A stretch of 64,000 nucleotides of DNA, from the NCBI GenBank assembly GCA_004557245.1, contig SFEL01000010.1:1-64000 (forward strand), in the 5' to 3' direction. The notes under the pieces are model-generated. The model had not been told where the DNA came from. It worked only from the letters and a program-made list of their open reading frames with translations, and ran no database searches. This document shows positions 42,019 through 50,633 of this stretch, piece by piece. Each line of letters opens with the position of its first letter. Position 1 is the stretch's first letter. The DNA is from Clostridiales bacterium. Its GTDB lineage: Bacteria > Bacillota > Clostridia > Christensenellales > CAG-138. A program made the position numbers and the translations under genes.

Positions 42019-42846
42019 ATGAAATGCAGCGATGCAGCATTGTTTTCAGACCTCGACGGAACGCTTTTTAACTGCCGCGGCGAAGTTTCTATCAATAACA
42101 GGAATGCGATAGATGACTTTATAGCTCAGGGCGGCATGTTCGGCATTGCCACAGGCCGCGCCTCGCAAAACGCCTTGCAGCACCTCCCGGGCATAAGCAT
42201 CAACGCACCATCTATAGTATTCAACGGGGCTGCGGTATACGACTATGTAAATAAGCGCTACATCTTGGCAAACTATCTCGACACCGAATCTGTCCCCCTT
42301 ATAAAGGAGCTTGCGGAGTGCGGTAAAAGGCTGGATATACAGCTGTACACCGAATACGGCATATTCTACGTAACGCCGGAGAAACGCTCATATAAGCCGT
42401 TCGTGGATATACACCGCCCCTGCACCTTCTGTAAGGTTGATGACATAGCGGACAGGCCATGGCTCAAGACGCTTTTTCTGGGTGCGGAGGAGGATCTCGA
42501 CTATGCCAGGGAGCTCATAGCAAAACGCGGCCTTGAGGATAAATTCGACATAGTGCCCGGAACAACCGACATACTGCCGGACGCCAAATACATAGAGCTT
42601 TTGCCCCACGGCACAAACAAGGGCAGCGGAGTGGAAGCCCTGCGCACACTTTCCTTCCTTTCCGGGCGCAGTATAATATGCGTGGGGGACTATTGGAACG
42701 ACCTTGAGATGCTGCAAAGGGCGGACGTGGCATGCGTCCCCCTAAACGGCGCGGAAGAAGTAAAGGCCTTGGCCCATTACATAACCCCGGACAATAATCA
42801 CGACGCAATAGCCTATATAATAGAAAAAATCATACCCGGGCTGTAA
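42019..42846 (+). CDS. Cof-type HAD phosphatase
   Basis: A 275-residue HAD hydrolase of the Cof (IIB cap) group, acting on phosphorylated small molecules such as sugar phosphates. Motif I is SDLDGTLF (Asp 11 and 13), motif II ATGR, and motif IV GDYWNDLEML with the acidic pair; a Lys for motif III lies in NKGSGVEAL. It opens the operon of the sensory binding protein and two-component system (24 bases to the next gene), facing the importer. A phosphatase in this place suggests that the importer or sensor handles an organophosphate. Confidence 0.88.
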   Translation: MKCSDAALFSDLDGTLFNCRGEVSINNRNAIDDFIAQGGMFGIATGRASQNALQHLPGISINAPSIVFNGAAVYDYVNKRYILANYLDTESVPLIKELAECGKRLDIQLYTEYGIFYVTPEKRSYKPFVDIHRPCTFCKVDDIADRPWLKTLFLGAEEDLDYARELIAKRGLEDKFDIVPGTTDILPDAKYIELLPHGTNKGSGVEALRTLSFLSGRSIICVGDYWNDLEMLQRADVACVPLNGAEEVKALAHYITPDNNHDAIAYIIEKIIPGL

Positions 42847-42870
42847 TCCTTTGCAAAGGAGGGTACCGCA

Positions 42871-43905
42871 ATGAAGCGAAACACAAGGGTTGTATGGATC
42901 TTATGCGTGTGCCTTTGGGCGTTGTCCTGCTTAGGCTGCGCCCGGAACGGAAATGCCTTTGCACAGTACGCCCCCGATGAAGCTGACAGGCTTACCGTAT
43001 ATACCTCCCACAAGCAGGAGGTATACGAGCCCATAATCACTGAATTCGAGAACCGCACCGGGATCTGGGTCACCGTTGAGACGGGCGGCACCAACGAGCT
43101 TCTTGAGCGCATAGCGAGTGAAACCGGATCCCCCGTATGCGACATAATGTTCGGCGGCGGCGTAGACAGCCTGGAATCGTATAAGGGCTACTTCAGCCCG
43201 TATCAAAGCCCCGAAGAGGCGGGCATAGACCCGGCTTTTCTCTCTGAGGATCACATGTGGGCGCCCTTCTCAATCCTTCCCACAGTAATAATCTACAATC
43301 AAAAGCTGGTTCCCGCCCATACCGTCACAGGCTGGCGGGACCTCATAGACCCCCGCTGGAAGGGCAAGATAGCCTTTGCCGACCCCTCCGCCTCAGGCTC
43401 CAGCTATACCGCCCTCGCCACGCTGTGCCAGATAATACCCAAGGATACCGAGTCGGTGCTGCGGCAGTTTGCAAAAAACCTGGGCGGCAGCCAGTTCGGT
43501 GGCTCCGGCGACGTGGTAAAGGCGGTTGCCGACGGCACCTGCTTTTTAGGAATCACCCTCGAAGAAACGGCCATGAAGCGCATAGCTGAAGGATACGACA
43601 TAAAGCTTCTGTACCCCGCCGAGGGCACCAGCGCCGTACCCGACGGCAGCGCCCTGATAAAAGGCGCGCCACACGAGGACAACGCCAAGCTGTTTCTCGA
43701 CTTTGTGCTGAGCCGCGGCGCTCAGGAAAGGCTTGCCCAACAGTTTTACAGGCGGCCCGTGTGCAGCGACATACAGCGGCAGAAGGAGCTTTCTCCCCTT
43801 GAAGACATAGCCCTGATAGACTACAGCGTATCCTGGGCAAGCGAAAACCACGACCATATGCTGGAGCGCTGGTCCGCCCTGATGGAACAGGAGGCGGGCA
43901 GATGA
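42871..43905 (+). CDS. Binding lipoprotein of a sensory system (FbpA/AfuA-like)
   Basis: A 344-residue lipoprotein with signal peptide and lipobox-like CLGC (Cys 23). The mature protein resembles FbpA/AfuA-type binding proteins: LTVYTSHKQEVYEPIITEFENRTGIWV, GTNELLERIA, IMFGGGVDSLESY, GWRDLIDPRWKGKIAFADPSASGSSYTAL. It is coupled to a histidine kinase gene by the overlap ATGA at 43902-43905 and has no permease gene beside it. It therefore more likely presents ligand to the kinase than feeds a transporter of its own. GGAGGGT precedes the ATG. Confidence 0.88.
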   Translation: MKRNTRVVWILCVCLWALSCLGCARNGNAFAQYAPDEADRLTVYTSHKQEVYEPIITEFENRTGIWVTVETGGTNELLERIASETGSPVCDIMFGGGVDSLESYKGYFSPYQSPEEAGIDPAFLSEDHMWAPFSILPTVIIYNQKLVPAHTVTGWRDLIDPRWKGKIAFADPSASGSSYTALATLCQIIPKDTESVLRQFAKNLGGSQFGGSGDVVKAVADGTCFLGITLEETAMKRIAEGYDIKLLYPAEGTSAVPDGSALIKGAPHEDNAKLFLDFVLSRGAQERLAQQFYRRPVCSDIQRQKELSPLEDIALIDYSVSWASENHDHMLERWSALMEQEAGR

Positions 43906-45611
43906 AGCTTATATTTACCCGCGGAACATTCAGGGAAAAGCTGTTTTCTTCAATGCTTTTCACCACCCTCACCACGCTCATGCTGTGCAGCTCGCTGCTG
44001 CTCATAGTATTCAGCTCCCGCATGGAGGACAGCGCACGGCAGGAGGCGGATACGCTTATATCCGTAGTATCCTCTTCCATCAGCGACCTGCGAGATTCCA
44101 CCGAAAAGATAGGCTCAAAGCTCAACCGCAATTCTCTCGTGATAAACGCCATGTCAGGCGGCGGGGCGTTCCCACAGCAGACATACTACGAGCTGTACAA
44201 CGCCACAAGCGGTCTTCGGGACTATGTGCAATTTTACCTTTACGACACCAACGGCGCTTTACAATACTCTACCTCCAGCGCAGGGCACTCACGCACCCTG
44301 CCTACAAACTGGGGCATACTCCTTGCGGCGGCAAGTCACCACGGGGAGCTTGTGTTCCGGGGGGCAGACGCATTCAGCTACCCAGACCGGGATGCGGTGC
44401 TGTACGCCGCCCGGAGCATCGTGAACAACGCGGGCGATGCGGTTGGCTACTTCGTTGCGAACCTTTCCGAAGACAATCTGCAGGAGCTTTTGGAGGGCAA
44501 GTTCGGCAGCCGCAACACCCTCTACATTACCGACGCCTTCATGCGCACCATATACTGCTCCCGTCCGGCGGAAACTGATTCCCCCGTGCCCGCGCTGCGT
44601 TCCGCAATGCTCAGCAATACCCACGTATCCTCCGACGAGTACAACTACTACATGCGCCACGAGCCCACAAGCGGCCTGTATATAATACTTCGCCAGCCAA
44701 AGGCATTCACCCGGGACACAACGAGACTTCTGAGGACAGTGGCCTCATTTCTCGTCCTCGGCAGCATAGCCCTCTGCGTGTTCGTCTCCTTCAACCTGAG
44801 CAGACAGCTTTCAGACCCCATAGGCAAGATAACCTCCGCCATGGCGGAGGTGGAAAAGGGCAGCCTGGATACCCGCGTAAACCTTCACCGCAGCGACGAA
44901 TTGGGGCAGCTCGCGGACAACTTCGACAACATGGTAGAGCGCCTCAAAACCTACATGGATAAACTCATACAGGGTCAGCGGGACCTGGATGAGGCTCAGA
45001 TACGCATGATGCAGGCACAGCTGAACCCCCACTTCCTCTGCAACACGCTGGACACGATGAAGTGGATAGGCAAGATGAACGGTGTGCCCGAAATATCCAA
45101 CATATCCATGGATCTTGCGGACATACTGCGGGCCTGCATATCTACAGATGAATTCGTTCTACTTGGGGACGAGCTGGAGCTTCTGAACCGTTACGTACGC
45201 ATACAGCGCATACGCTTCCCCGGACGCTTTACCTACGCCGCAAGGGGTCACGAGAAATACATTGACTGCATAGTCCCAAAGCTCATACTCCAGCCCCTTG
45301 TGGAAAACGCCATACTTCACGGCCTTGCCGACCGGGACAACGGCAGCATAGTCCTCTCCGTATCGGAGCAGCCCGGCGGCCTGCTCAGGATAGCCGTATC
45401 CGACGACGGCAGCGGCATACCCGACGAGGTGATACGGCGCTTTGCACAGGATGGCCCTGCCCGCGAGGGGCGGCTTGGCCTGTACAACGTAAACCTTATA
45501 CTTAAGAAATACTACGGGACCGATTTCGGGCTTCACCTCAGGAATAATCCGGAAGGCGGCGCTACGGTCTGTGCGCTGCTGCCCATCACAAGGAGGGAAA
45601 CAGATGCTTAA
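43902..45611 (+). CDS. YesM/LytS-family sensor histidine kinase
   Basis: A 569-residue membrane kinase. Helix 1 at about 15-37, an extracellular sensory domain to about 275, helix 2 at about 280-300, a HAMP linker (SRQLSDPIGKITSAMAEVEKGSLDTRV), then the His_kinase domain QLNPHFLCNTLDTMKW with the phosphorylated His at 377, and the ATPase domain (LVENAILHGL, VSDDGSGIP, GRLGLYNV). This family usually pairs with AraC-type response regulators, as here: the regulator start overlaps by eight bases. The outside domain could touch the binding protein encoded just upstream. Confidence 0.93.
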   Translation: MKLIFTRGTFREKLFSSMLFTTLTTLMLCSSLLLIVFSSRMEDSARQEADTLISVVSSSISDLRDSTEKIGSKLNRNSLVINAMSGGGAFPQQTYYELYNATSGLRDYVQFYLYDTNGALQYSTSSAGHSRTLPTNWGILLAAASHHGELVFRGADAFSYPDRDAVLYAARSIVNNAGDAVGYFVANLSEDNLQELLEGKFGSRNTLYITDAFMRTIYCSRPAETDSPVPALRSAMLSNTHVSSDEYNYYMRHEPTSGLYIILRQPKAFTRDTTRLLRTVASFLVLGSIALCVFVSFNLSRQLSDPIGKITSAMAEVEKGSLDTRVNLHRSDELGQLADNFDNMVERLKTYMDKLIQGQRDLDEAQIRMMQAQLNPHFLCNTLDTMKWIGKMNGVPEISNISMDLADILRACISTDEFVLLGDELELLNRYVRIQRIRFPGRFTYAARGHEKYIDCIVPKLILQPLVENAILHGLADRDNGSIVLSVSEQPGGLLRIAVSDDGSGIPDEVIRRFAQDGPAREGRLGLYNVNLILKKYYGTDFGLHLRNNPEGGATVCALLPITRRETDA

Positions 45612-46356
45612 AGTTCTCGTTGTGGAAGATGAGCCATACGTGCGCCGGGGCATTGTGCTGTCGGTAGACTGGACGGCGCTGGACTGCTTCGTGGTAGGCG
45701 AGGCGGCCAACGGCGAGGAGGGCTACGACGCGGCGCTGAAATTCCAGCCCAACATCATCATAACCGACATACGCATGCCTAAGATGGACGGCATCGAGAT
45801 GCTCAAGCGGCTTCGGGAGGCCGGCTGCAAGTCCGAGGTGATAATACTCACTGCCTACAGCGACTTTGAGTACGCCAAAAACGCGCTGCATTACGGCGCG
45901 GCGGACTACCTTCTCAAGCCCTTCCACGATGGCGAACTGGAGCAGGTGATAGTCTCCATACATTCCCGCCTCATGGCCAGGCAGGGCAACGCCGCGGAAT
46001 CCCTACCCGCCCTTCAGCTCAAGAAAGGCGACAAGAGCAAGTACGTAATGGAGTCCCTCGCCTACATTGCGGGCCACTACAACGACCCGGACATAGGCGT
46101 TGGCTCCATAGCCGCAAACGCAGGCATAAGCGAGGGCTACCTCTGCCATATATTCAAAAAAGAGACAAACTACACCCTGATGGAGTATCTATCCCAGTAC
46201 CGCATGCACGTAGCCATGCAGCTCCTCCGGGACTGCCGGGTAAAAATATACGAGGTGGCCGAACAGGTGGGGTACAGGGATATCGCCTATTTTTCCAGCA
46301 TGTTCCGCAAGATAGTAGGCGTCACTCCCTCAGAGTATCAGGACAGGTGCAAATAA
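45604..46356 (+). CDS. AraC-type response regulator (YesN family)
   Basis: A 250-residue regulator. The receiver domain (1-120) has the acidic pocket EDE (8-10), phospho-acceptor Asp 55 in IIITDIRMPKMDG, and the LLKPF lysine near 105. The C-terminal AraC domain (about 150-250) has two helix-turn-helices: IGVGSIAANAGISEGYLCHIFKKE and IYEVAEQVGYRDIAYFSSMFRKIVGVTPSEYQ. The start at 45604 has AAGGAGGGAAA upstream; the earlier Met at 45571 would add an unlikely MRCCPSQGGKQ. Its most likely targets are the facing importer operon and its own. Confidence 0.94.
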   Translation: MLKVLVVEDEPYVRRGIVLSVDWTALDCFVVGEAANGEEGYDAALKFQPNIIITDIRMPKMDGIEMLKRLREAGCKSEVIILTAYSDFEYAKNALHYGAADYLLKPFHDGELEQVIVSIHSRLMARQGNAAESLPALQLKKGDKSKYVMESLAYIAGHYNDPDIGVGSIAANAGISEGYLCHIFKKETNYTLMEYLSQYRMHVAMQLLRDCRVKIYEVAEQVGYRDIAYFSSMFRKIVGVTPSEYQDRCK

Positions 46357-46460
46357 TCCGGCGCAAGATAAGCTTTAACATGAGCATGGCATATACCCAA
46401 TATAATTGGAGGATCCAGAGTCTCTTCGTTATCGTCAGAATGTTCCGTCCGCGCTTCGCA

Positions 46461-46496
46461 ATACAGCCGGCTTTCTTTCGGAGAAAGCCGGCTGTA
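46461..46496. terminator. 16-bp perfect hairpin between convergent genes
   Basis: ATACAGCCGGCTTTCT / AGAAAGCCGGCTGTAT around TTCGG... with no long T-tract. It separates the response regulator from the convergent GntR gene. Confidence 0.6.
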
Positions 46497-46556
46497 TGTC
46501 CTGTTATATCTGAGGTTAAATAGCAATCGCTGCTTTTCTTTTACAAAATGCCCGGA

Positions 46557-47318
46557 TTATCTTTTACATACGCCATCGTTACTCCCATACCTTTCCTCCA
46601 GTACGGCTACACCCTGGGAGAGTATCTCACGGGTGAGGCTGACGGCCTGCTGCTCGTCCTTGGCCTTTATGGCGGCAAGCAGCCTGCGGTGCAGGCGCGC
46701 AGATTCCTGCACGTCCCCCGCCTTAACGCTGTAATGCTGCTTTATGAGCGCCCGTATCACCGGCTCAAACGCGCGGAAAAACATGCTGTATATGCCGTTG
46801 CCCGAGGCCTGGGTGAGCCGGTAATGGAACTGGTACACCTGCTCCTCAGGGTCGCCGCCCTGCTCAAGTGCGTCAATGTAACCCTCCATCTCGGCATACG
46901 TGCTGTCGTATATATTCTCGCAGGCAAGCCTTGCGCATTCCATCTCAACCAGCCGGCGGAAGTCCATCATATCAGAAAATATGGAATGATCCAGCTCTAC
47001 CGAATCGTATGACATTATTGCCGCCAGCGACTGCGGCGTGGGGTACTTGCGGTAATCCCGCACCACAGTCCCCCGGCGCGGCTGTATATTGAGAAAGCCC
47101 ATGCTTTCCAGCTCCAGCACGCTTTGGTTCACGCTGCTGCGGGATATGCCCATCATCTCGGCAAGCTCCCTTTCCGGCGGCAGCCTGTCCCCCGGCTTAA
47201 GCTCGCCTGAGATTATCTTGCTCATTATGGCCTGCGTGCAGTTCTGCTTTAGCGTCGGCGTATTCAGCCTCGTAAAAATGGTAGAGATAATACCGCCTCC
47301 CGTATTTGTGGCTGGCAT
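46557..47318 (-). CDS. GntR/FadR-family transcriptional regulator
   Basis: A 253-residue regulator with a winged HTH (about 20-90, IMSKIISGELKPGDRLPPERELAEMMGISRSSVNQSVLELESMGFL) and a FadR-type helical ligand domain (FRRLVEMECARLACENIY, YQFHYRLTQASGNGIYSMFFRAF). It is the last gene of the redox operon. The ATG at 47318 is the usual choice, but a good promoter (47343-47325) would start RNA downstream of it; an alternative is a rare ATT or ATC start after GGGAGG near 47291. The ligand may be a substrate of the upstream enzymes. A palindrome upstream matches one at the operon promoter. Confidence 0.88.
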   Translation of the reverse strand: MPATNTGGGIISTIFTRLNTPTLKQNCTQAIMSKIISGELKPGDRLPPERELAEMMGISRSSVNQSVLELESMGFLNIQPRRGTVVRDYRKYPTPQSLAAIMSYDSVELDHSIFSDMMDFRRLVEMECARLACENIYDSTYAEMEGYIDALEQGGDPEEQVYQFHYRLTQASGNGIYSMFFRAFEPVIRALIKQHYSVKAGDVQESARLHRRLLAAIKAKDEQQAVSLTREILSQGVAVLEERYGSNDGVCKR

Positions 47319-47319
47319 T

Positions 47320-47348
47320 ATTGTACCAGCGTGCACCATAAAAGGCAA
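47320..47348 (-). promoter_or_regulatory. Internal promoter of the gntR gene
   Basis: On the minus strand TTGCCT (47348-47343), 17-base spacer, TACAAT (47325-47320). Confidence 0.55.
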
Positions 47349-47353
47349 CAGCT

Positions 47354-47366
47354 CTGGCTTGACCAG
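47354..47366 (-). promoter_or_regulatory. Candidate GntR operator O2
   Basis: CTGGTCAAGCCAG, a palindrome five bases upstream of the gntR -35 box. Its TGGTCAAGCCA core differs at only two of 11 positions from TGGTCTAACCA at 52208-52218. Confidence 0.45.
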
Positions 47367-47390
47367 GCTCTGGTTTGCCTCTTTTTGCAA

Positions 47391-49403
47391 TTATATCATC
47401 GCGCTGCCGCCGGTGACTATCCATGCGGCCATGGCAGCTACCGTGAATGCGCCGGTATATACGCTGCCGGTCTTTCTGTAGGCCAGTGTGCACAGCACGC
47501 TGAAAACCAGTACCTGGGGCACGAATACTATCATCAGCGACATGAAGGGGCCGCCGAAGGTAGAGCCGAACAGCAGGTCTGCGCCGGGGCCTATGCCTGC
47601 GAAGAAGGGGATATACTCGATGAGCATTATCAGCACTATGCCGCCCGCCATGCAGAGGGCATTGCGCCACCAGCAGGACATGAAGCCGCCGAAGCCGGGC
47701 TTATTCGCGGCGGGAGTACGCATCTGGGCGAATATCTTGCTGTTGTTGAGCAGGAAAAACAGGGCGAATATGGGCAGGTATACCAAGAACTGCAGCACCC
47801 GCTCGCCGGTGAAGCTCTTGAAGAAGGGCCATATGAACCTGTAGTCCAGGTCAAAGGCCGCCTCGCATAATAGCAGCATTACGTACATGAGCGCCAGCAT
47901 ACACAGCGCAAGCAGCGCGGATCTGCCGCAGAGGCTCCAGTCAAGGCCGTTCCTGTGCTCCTCCCGGGCGAGGCCCAGGTCTACCCAATCCAGCCTGCTG
48001 CCCTTCTTCTTTGATCTGACGAAGGGTATTATGGTGGTAGCCAGCATTATGAGTATGAGCAGGGAATACCAGGCCACAAAGCCGTTGCCTATGGTCATGC
48101 GGAAGATATTCTCAGGCAGCGGCAGCAGGCCGTGGCCCAGCTGCGTCATAAAGGGATAGCTCGCGCCGGCTATGAGGATGGTTATTATGGCGCCCTTCCA
48201 CCACCTCCAGCCGGACTTGGCCTTTTCCGGGCGGTCAGGCACGCCCTGTGCCACGGGTGCAAAGAAGGCTGTGGTGAGCAGCAGCTCCATAAAGGGTATC
48301 ATCGCCGCTATTGCCAGCATCATAGCCAGGAACACCAGCCATTCCTTGCCCAGGAACACCTGATCAGCAGAGGCTATGGAGGTATCCATGCCTATGGCGT
48401 TGGTGAGCCACTCTATGGCGGTCATCATGCCGTGGGTGTTGTGGGTGGTAAGGCGGTGGTTGGTATTGAGCAGCTCTATGCGCCGCGCGGAGCCGTCGGC
48501 AAAGTCGCCGTAGGTAGTGTTCCATTCGGACTCCTCCGCGCTCACGCCTAAGAACTCGGTGCGCACCGGCTGATCCAGCAGCTCATCCGTGACGGTATTG
48601 GCGTAATCCCTGAAGTAGCTGAACTCGTCGTACTTTGACTGGAGCAGCAGTACGTTGTTGAATTTTATGTTCTCAGAATCGTATACGCTCTTTCTGAACA
48701 GCTCACCGCACTGCAATATCGTAGCCTTGGGGGATATGTCTCTTCCCTCCGCATCCACCGCGCCGGAATAGGCGGCGGAAACCGTCCAGGACGCCCATGT
48801 GCCCATTGAGTGGCCGGAAACGGCAAGGCGGGAAGCGTCTACATACGGTAGCTCCGACAATACCGCATAGGCGGCGATACCGCCCATGGAGCTGTCCTTT
48901 ACGGAGGAGCCGTCGCTGCCTTTGGAATAGTGGTCGTTAAAGAAGGTAAGGTTGGAGAAGTTCATCATCACCCGGTAGCGCGTCGGCCCGCTTATCTGAA
49001 CGTAGGTGCCGTCGGCCTCTGAGTCGTTGCCGTAGGTAACCGTCACCTTGTGGTCGGTGTATCCTCTCTCCTTCATGCCCACGGTGGTGGAGCCGTGGCC
49101 GTATTCATCCAGCGCCAGTACTACAGCGCCCCGCCGCGCCATCTCTATGGCGTATGCGCCGCTGGTCTCGTGGTCGTTCTGGTAGCCGTGGAGCAGCAGC
49201 AGGCCGGGGGCGGGCTGCTGTTCGCTTGCCGTTTCGGGCTTATACAGCTTATATGTAAGCGTGCCCAGATCCGTTTCTATGCTGCCGTCCTCTATGGCAA
49301 CCTTGCCGCCGTCGGTCTGTATTCCGTTGGCTATCGCCATGCATACAAAAGACAGTATAATAACGGCTGCCAGCAGTATAGTGGCCTTTTTTCTGTATTT
49401 CAT
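47391..49403 (-). CDS. Alpha/beta hydrolase fused to a polytopic membrane domain
   Basis: A 670-residue protein. An N-terminal membrane anchor (about 7-27) is followed by an alpha/beta hydrolase (about 45-345) with LLLHGYQND, the nucleophile elbow GHSMG (Ser 199) and a late NHRLTTHNTHG that could supply the His. Residues from about 355 to the end hold roughly eight to nine membrane helices. The hydrolase should face outside if the N-terminus is inside. I do not know this full architecture by name. It lies 13 bases after the ferredoxin-reductase-like gene and before gntR, so it belongs to the redox operon. A lipid or ester substrate is possible but unproven. Confidence 0.8.
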   Translation of the reverse strand: MKYRKKATILLAAVIILSFVCMAIANGIQTDGGKVAIEDGSIETDLGTLTYKLYKPETASEQQPAPGLLLLHGYQNDHETSGAYAIEMARRGAVVLALDEYGHGSTTVGMKERGYTDHKVTVTYGNDSEADGTYVQISGPTRYRVMMNFSNLTFFNDHYSKGSDGSSVKDSSMGGIAAYAVLSELPYVDASRLAVSGHSMGTWASWTVSAAYSGAVDAEGRDISPKATILQCGELFRKSVYDSENIKFNNVLLLQSKYDEFSYFRDYANTVTDELLDQPVRTEFLGVSAEESEWNTTYGDFADGSARRIELLNTNHRLTTHNTHGMMTAIEWLTNAIGMDTSIASADQVFLGKEWLVFLAMMLAIAAMIPFMELLLTTAFFAPVAQGVPDRPEKAKSGWRWWKGAIITILIAGASYPFMTQLGHGLLPLPENIFRMTIGNGFVAWYSLLILIMLATTIIPFVRSKKKGSRLDWVDLGLAREEHRNGLDWSLCGRSALLALCMLALMYVMLLLCEAAFDLDYRFIWPFFKSFTGERVLQFLVYLPIFALFFLLNNSKIFAQMRTPAANKPGFGGFMSCWWRNALCMAGGIVLIMLIEYIPFFAGIGPGADLLFGSTFGGPFMSLMIVFVPQVLVFSVLCTLAYRKTGSVYTGAFTVAAMAAWIVTGGSAMI

Positions 49404-49416
49404 AGCAGATCCTCCT

Positions 49417-50631
49417 TTACATTATCGCAGGAACATCCAGCTCTATATCGCTGAGCGGATACGTGCAGCAGGGGTGTATCCAGCCGAATTTCTTGTCCGC
49501 CTCCCTGCGCCCGTCCGCCTCGTCGGGGATAAACACCTCGCCTGAAACAAGCCTGGAATGGCACCAGCCGCACTGACCGCTGCGACAGCGGGAGGGAGCC
49601 TTTATGCCCGCCTGCTCCATGGCTGAGAGCAGCGTCTGGTTTGCCCGGCAGCTTATGGTCTGCTTTTCGCCCCGTATGCTTACGGTCAGGGAAAAGCTCT
49701 TGCCCTGGTTTTCCTTGGGGTAACTTGCGTCGCGGGCGGGATCGCCGTACTCGCCGTACAGCTCCTTGCGGGCGCGCCTTCTGGGCAGACCCAGCTCCGC
49801 TATCTGCTTATCCGCGAAATCGTACATTGCCTTCGGGCCGCAGAGAAACAGTGAATAGTCCTCTTCGCCGGCGTATTTTCTAATAAGCTCCGCCGTGATG
49901 AAGCCATGCTCATAGCCCTCGGCTGCTTCGTCGGACAGTACGTGTACTACCTTTACCCTGCTGTTTGAGCGGGCGGCTACCGCCTCCAGCTCCTCCTTTA
50001 GCAGTATGGTATCCTTCGTGCGGCTGCCGTAGAGTATGGTAAGGTCAAAGTCCTCTATGCCGTCCGCAACGGCGCAGGCCATGGAGTAAAACGGGGTTAT
50101 GCCGCTGCCGCCAGCCATGGCTACCACATGCTTCGCGTCCCTGAGACCCTGATAGTAGAAGTCCCCCTGAGGGCCGGAAATGGTAACCTGATCCCCCTCT
50201 TTCCAGTTGTCAAGTATGTATTCCGAGGCATATCCGCCCTTTGAGCGGCGGATTGTCAAGGTATAGCTGCCGTTCAGCGCGTCCTTTGGCCCGGAGCAGA
50301 TGGAATAGGGCTTGAACAGCCTTGCGCCCTCTATGTTAAGCTCCACCGCCACGTACTGGCCTGCCCTGAAGTACGCCATGCCTTCCGTTCCCCGGGAGGT
50401 ATCCGGCACAAGGGTATAGCTCCTGGCGTCATCGTGATCCACTACCTTGGCTATCTTTACGCACTGCTTTTCGGGATGCAGCTTTTCAGCCAGTATGTTG
50501 GAATTGAATACAGACTGGGGCATTTCGTCCCCGGCGGCGGCGATGTGCGCCTCGCGCACCTTTACCTCGCTCAAAAACGCACCTACGCCCAGGCCCTTAA
50601 GGGCCGACTTATCGTAATTGTATTTTGCCAT
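49417..50631 (-). CDS. Ferredoxin-NAD(P) reductase-like protein with C-terminal 2Fe-2S domain
   Basis: A 404-residue soluble electron-transfer protein. The FAD-binding part has RLFKPYSICS (near 104-113) and the nucleotide part GGSGITPFYSMACAV (near 174). The C-terminal plant-type 2Fe-2S domain has Cys 349, 354 and 357 (SRCRSGQCGWC) and 388/389. An extra N-terminal segment of about 50 residues is unassigned. The architecture matches CDH reductase / phenol-hydroxylase-reductase type proteins. The start at 50631 lies two bases after the stop of the FAD oxidoreductase gene, with GGAGGG upstream. It is probably the electron donor or acceptor of that enzyme. Confidence 0.9.
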   Translation of the reverse strand: MAKYNYDKSALKGLGVGAFLSEVKVREAHIAAAGDEMPQSVFNSNILAEKLHPEKQCVKIAKVVDHDDARSYTLVPDTSRGTEGMAYFRAGQYVAVELNIEGARLFKPYSICSGPKDALNGSYTLTIRRSKGGYASEYILDNWKEGDQVTISGPQGDFYYQGLRDAKHVVAMAGGSGITPFYSMACAVADGIEDFDLTILYGSRTKDTILLKEELEAVAARSNSRVKVVHVLSDEAAEGYEHGFITAELIRKYAGEEDYSLFLCGPKAMYDFADKQIAELGLPRRRARKELYGEYGDPARDASYPKENQGKSFSLTVSIRGEKQTISCRANQTLLSAMEQAGIKAPSRCRSGQCGWCHSRLVSGEVFIPDEADGRREADKKFGWIHPCCTYPLSDIELDVPAIM

Positions 50632-50633
50632 TT

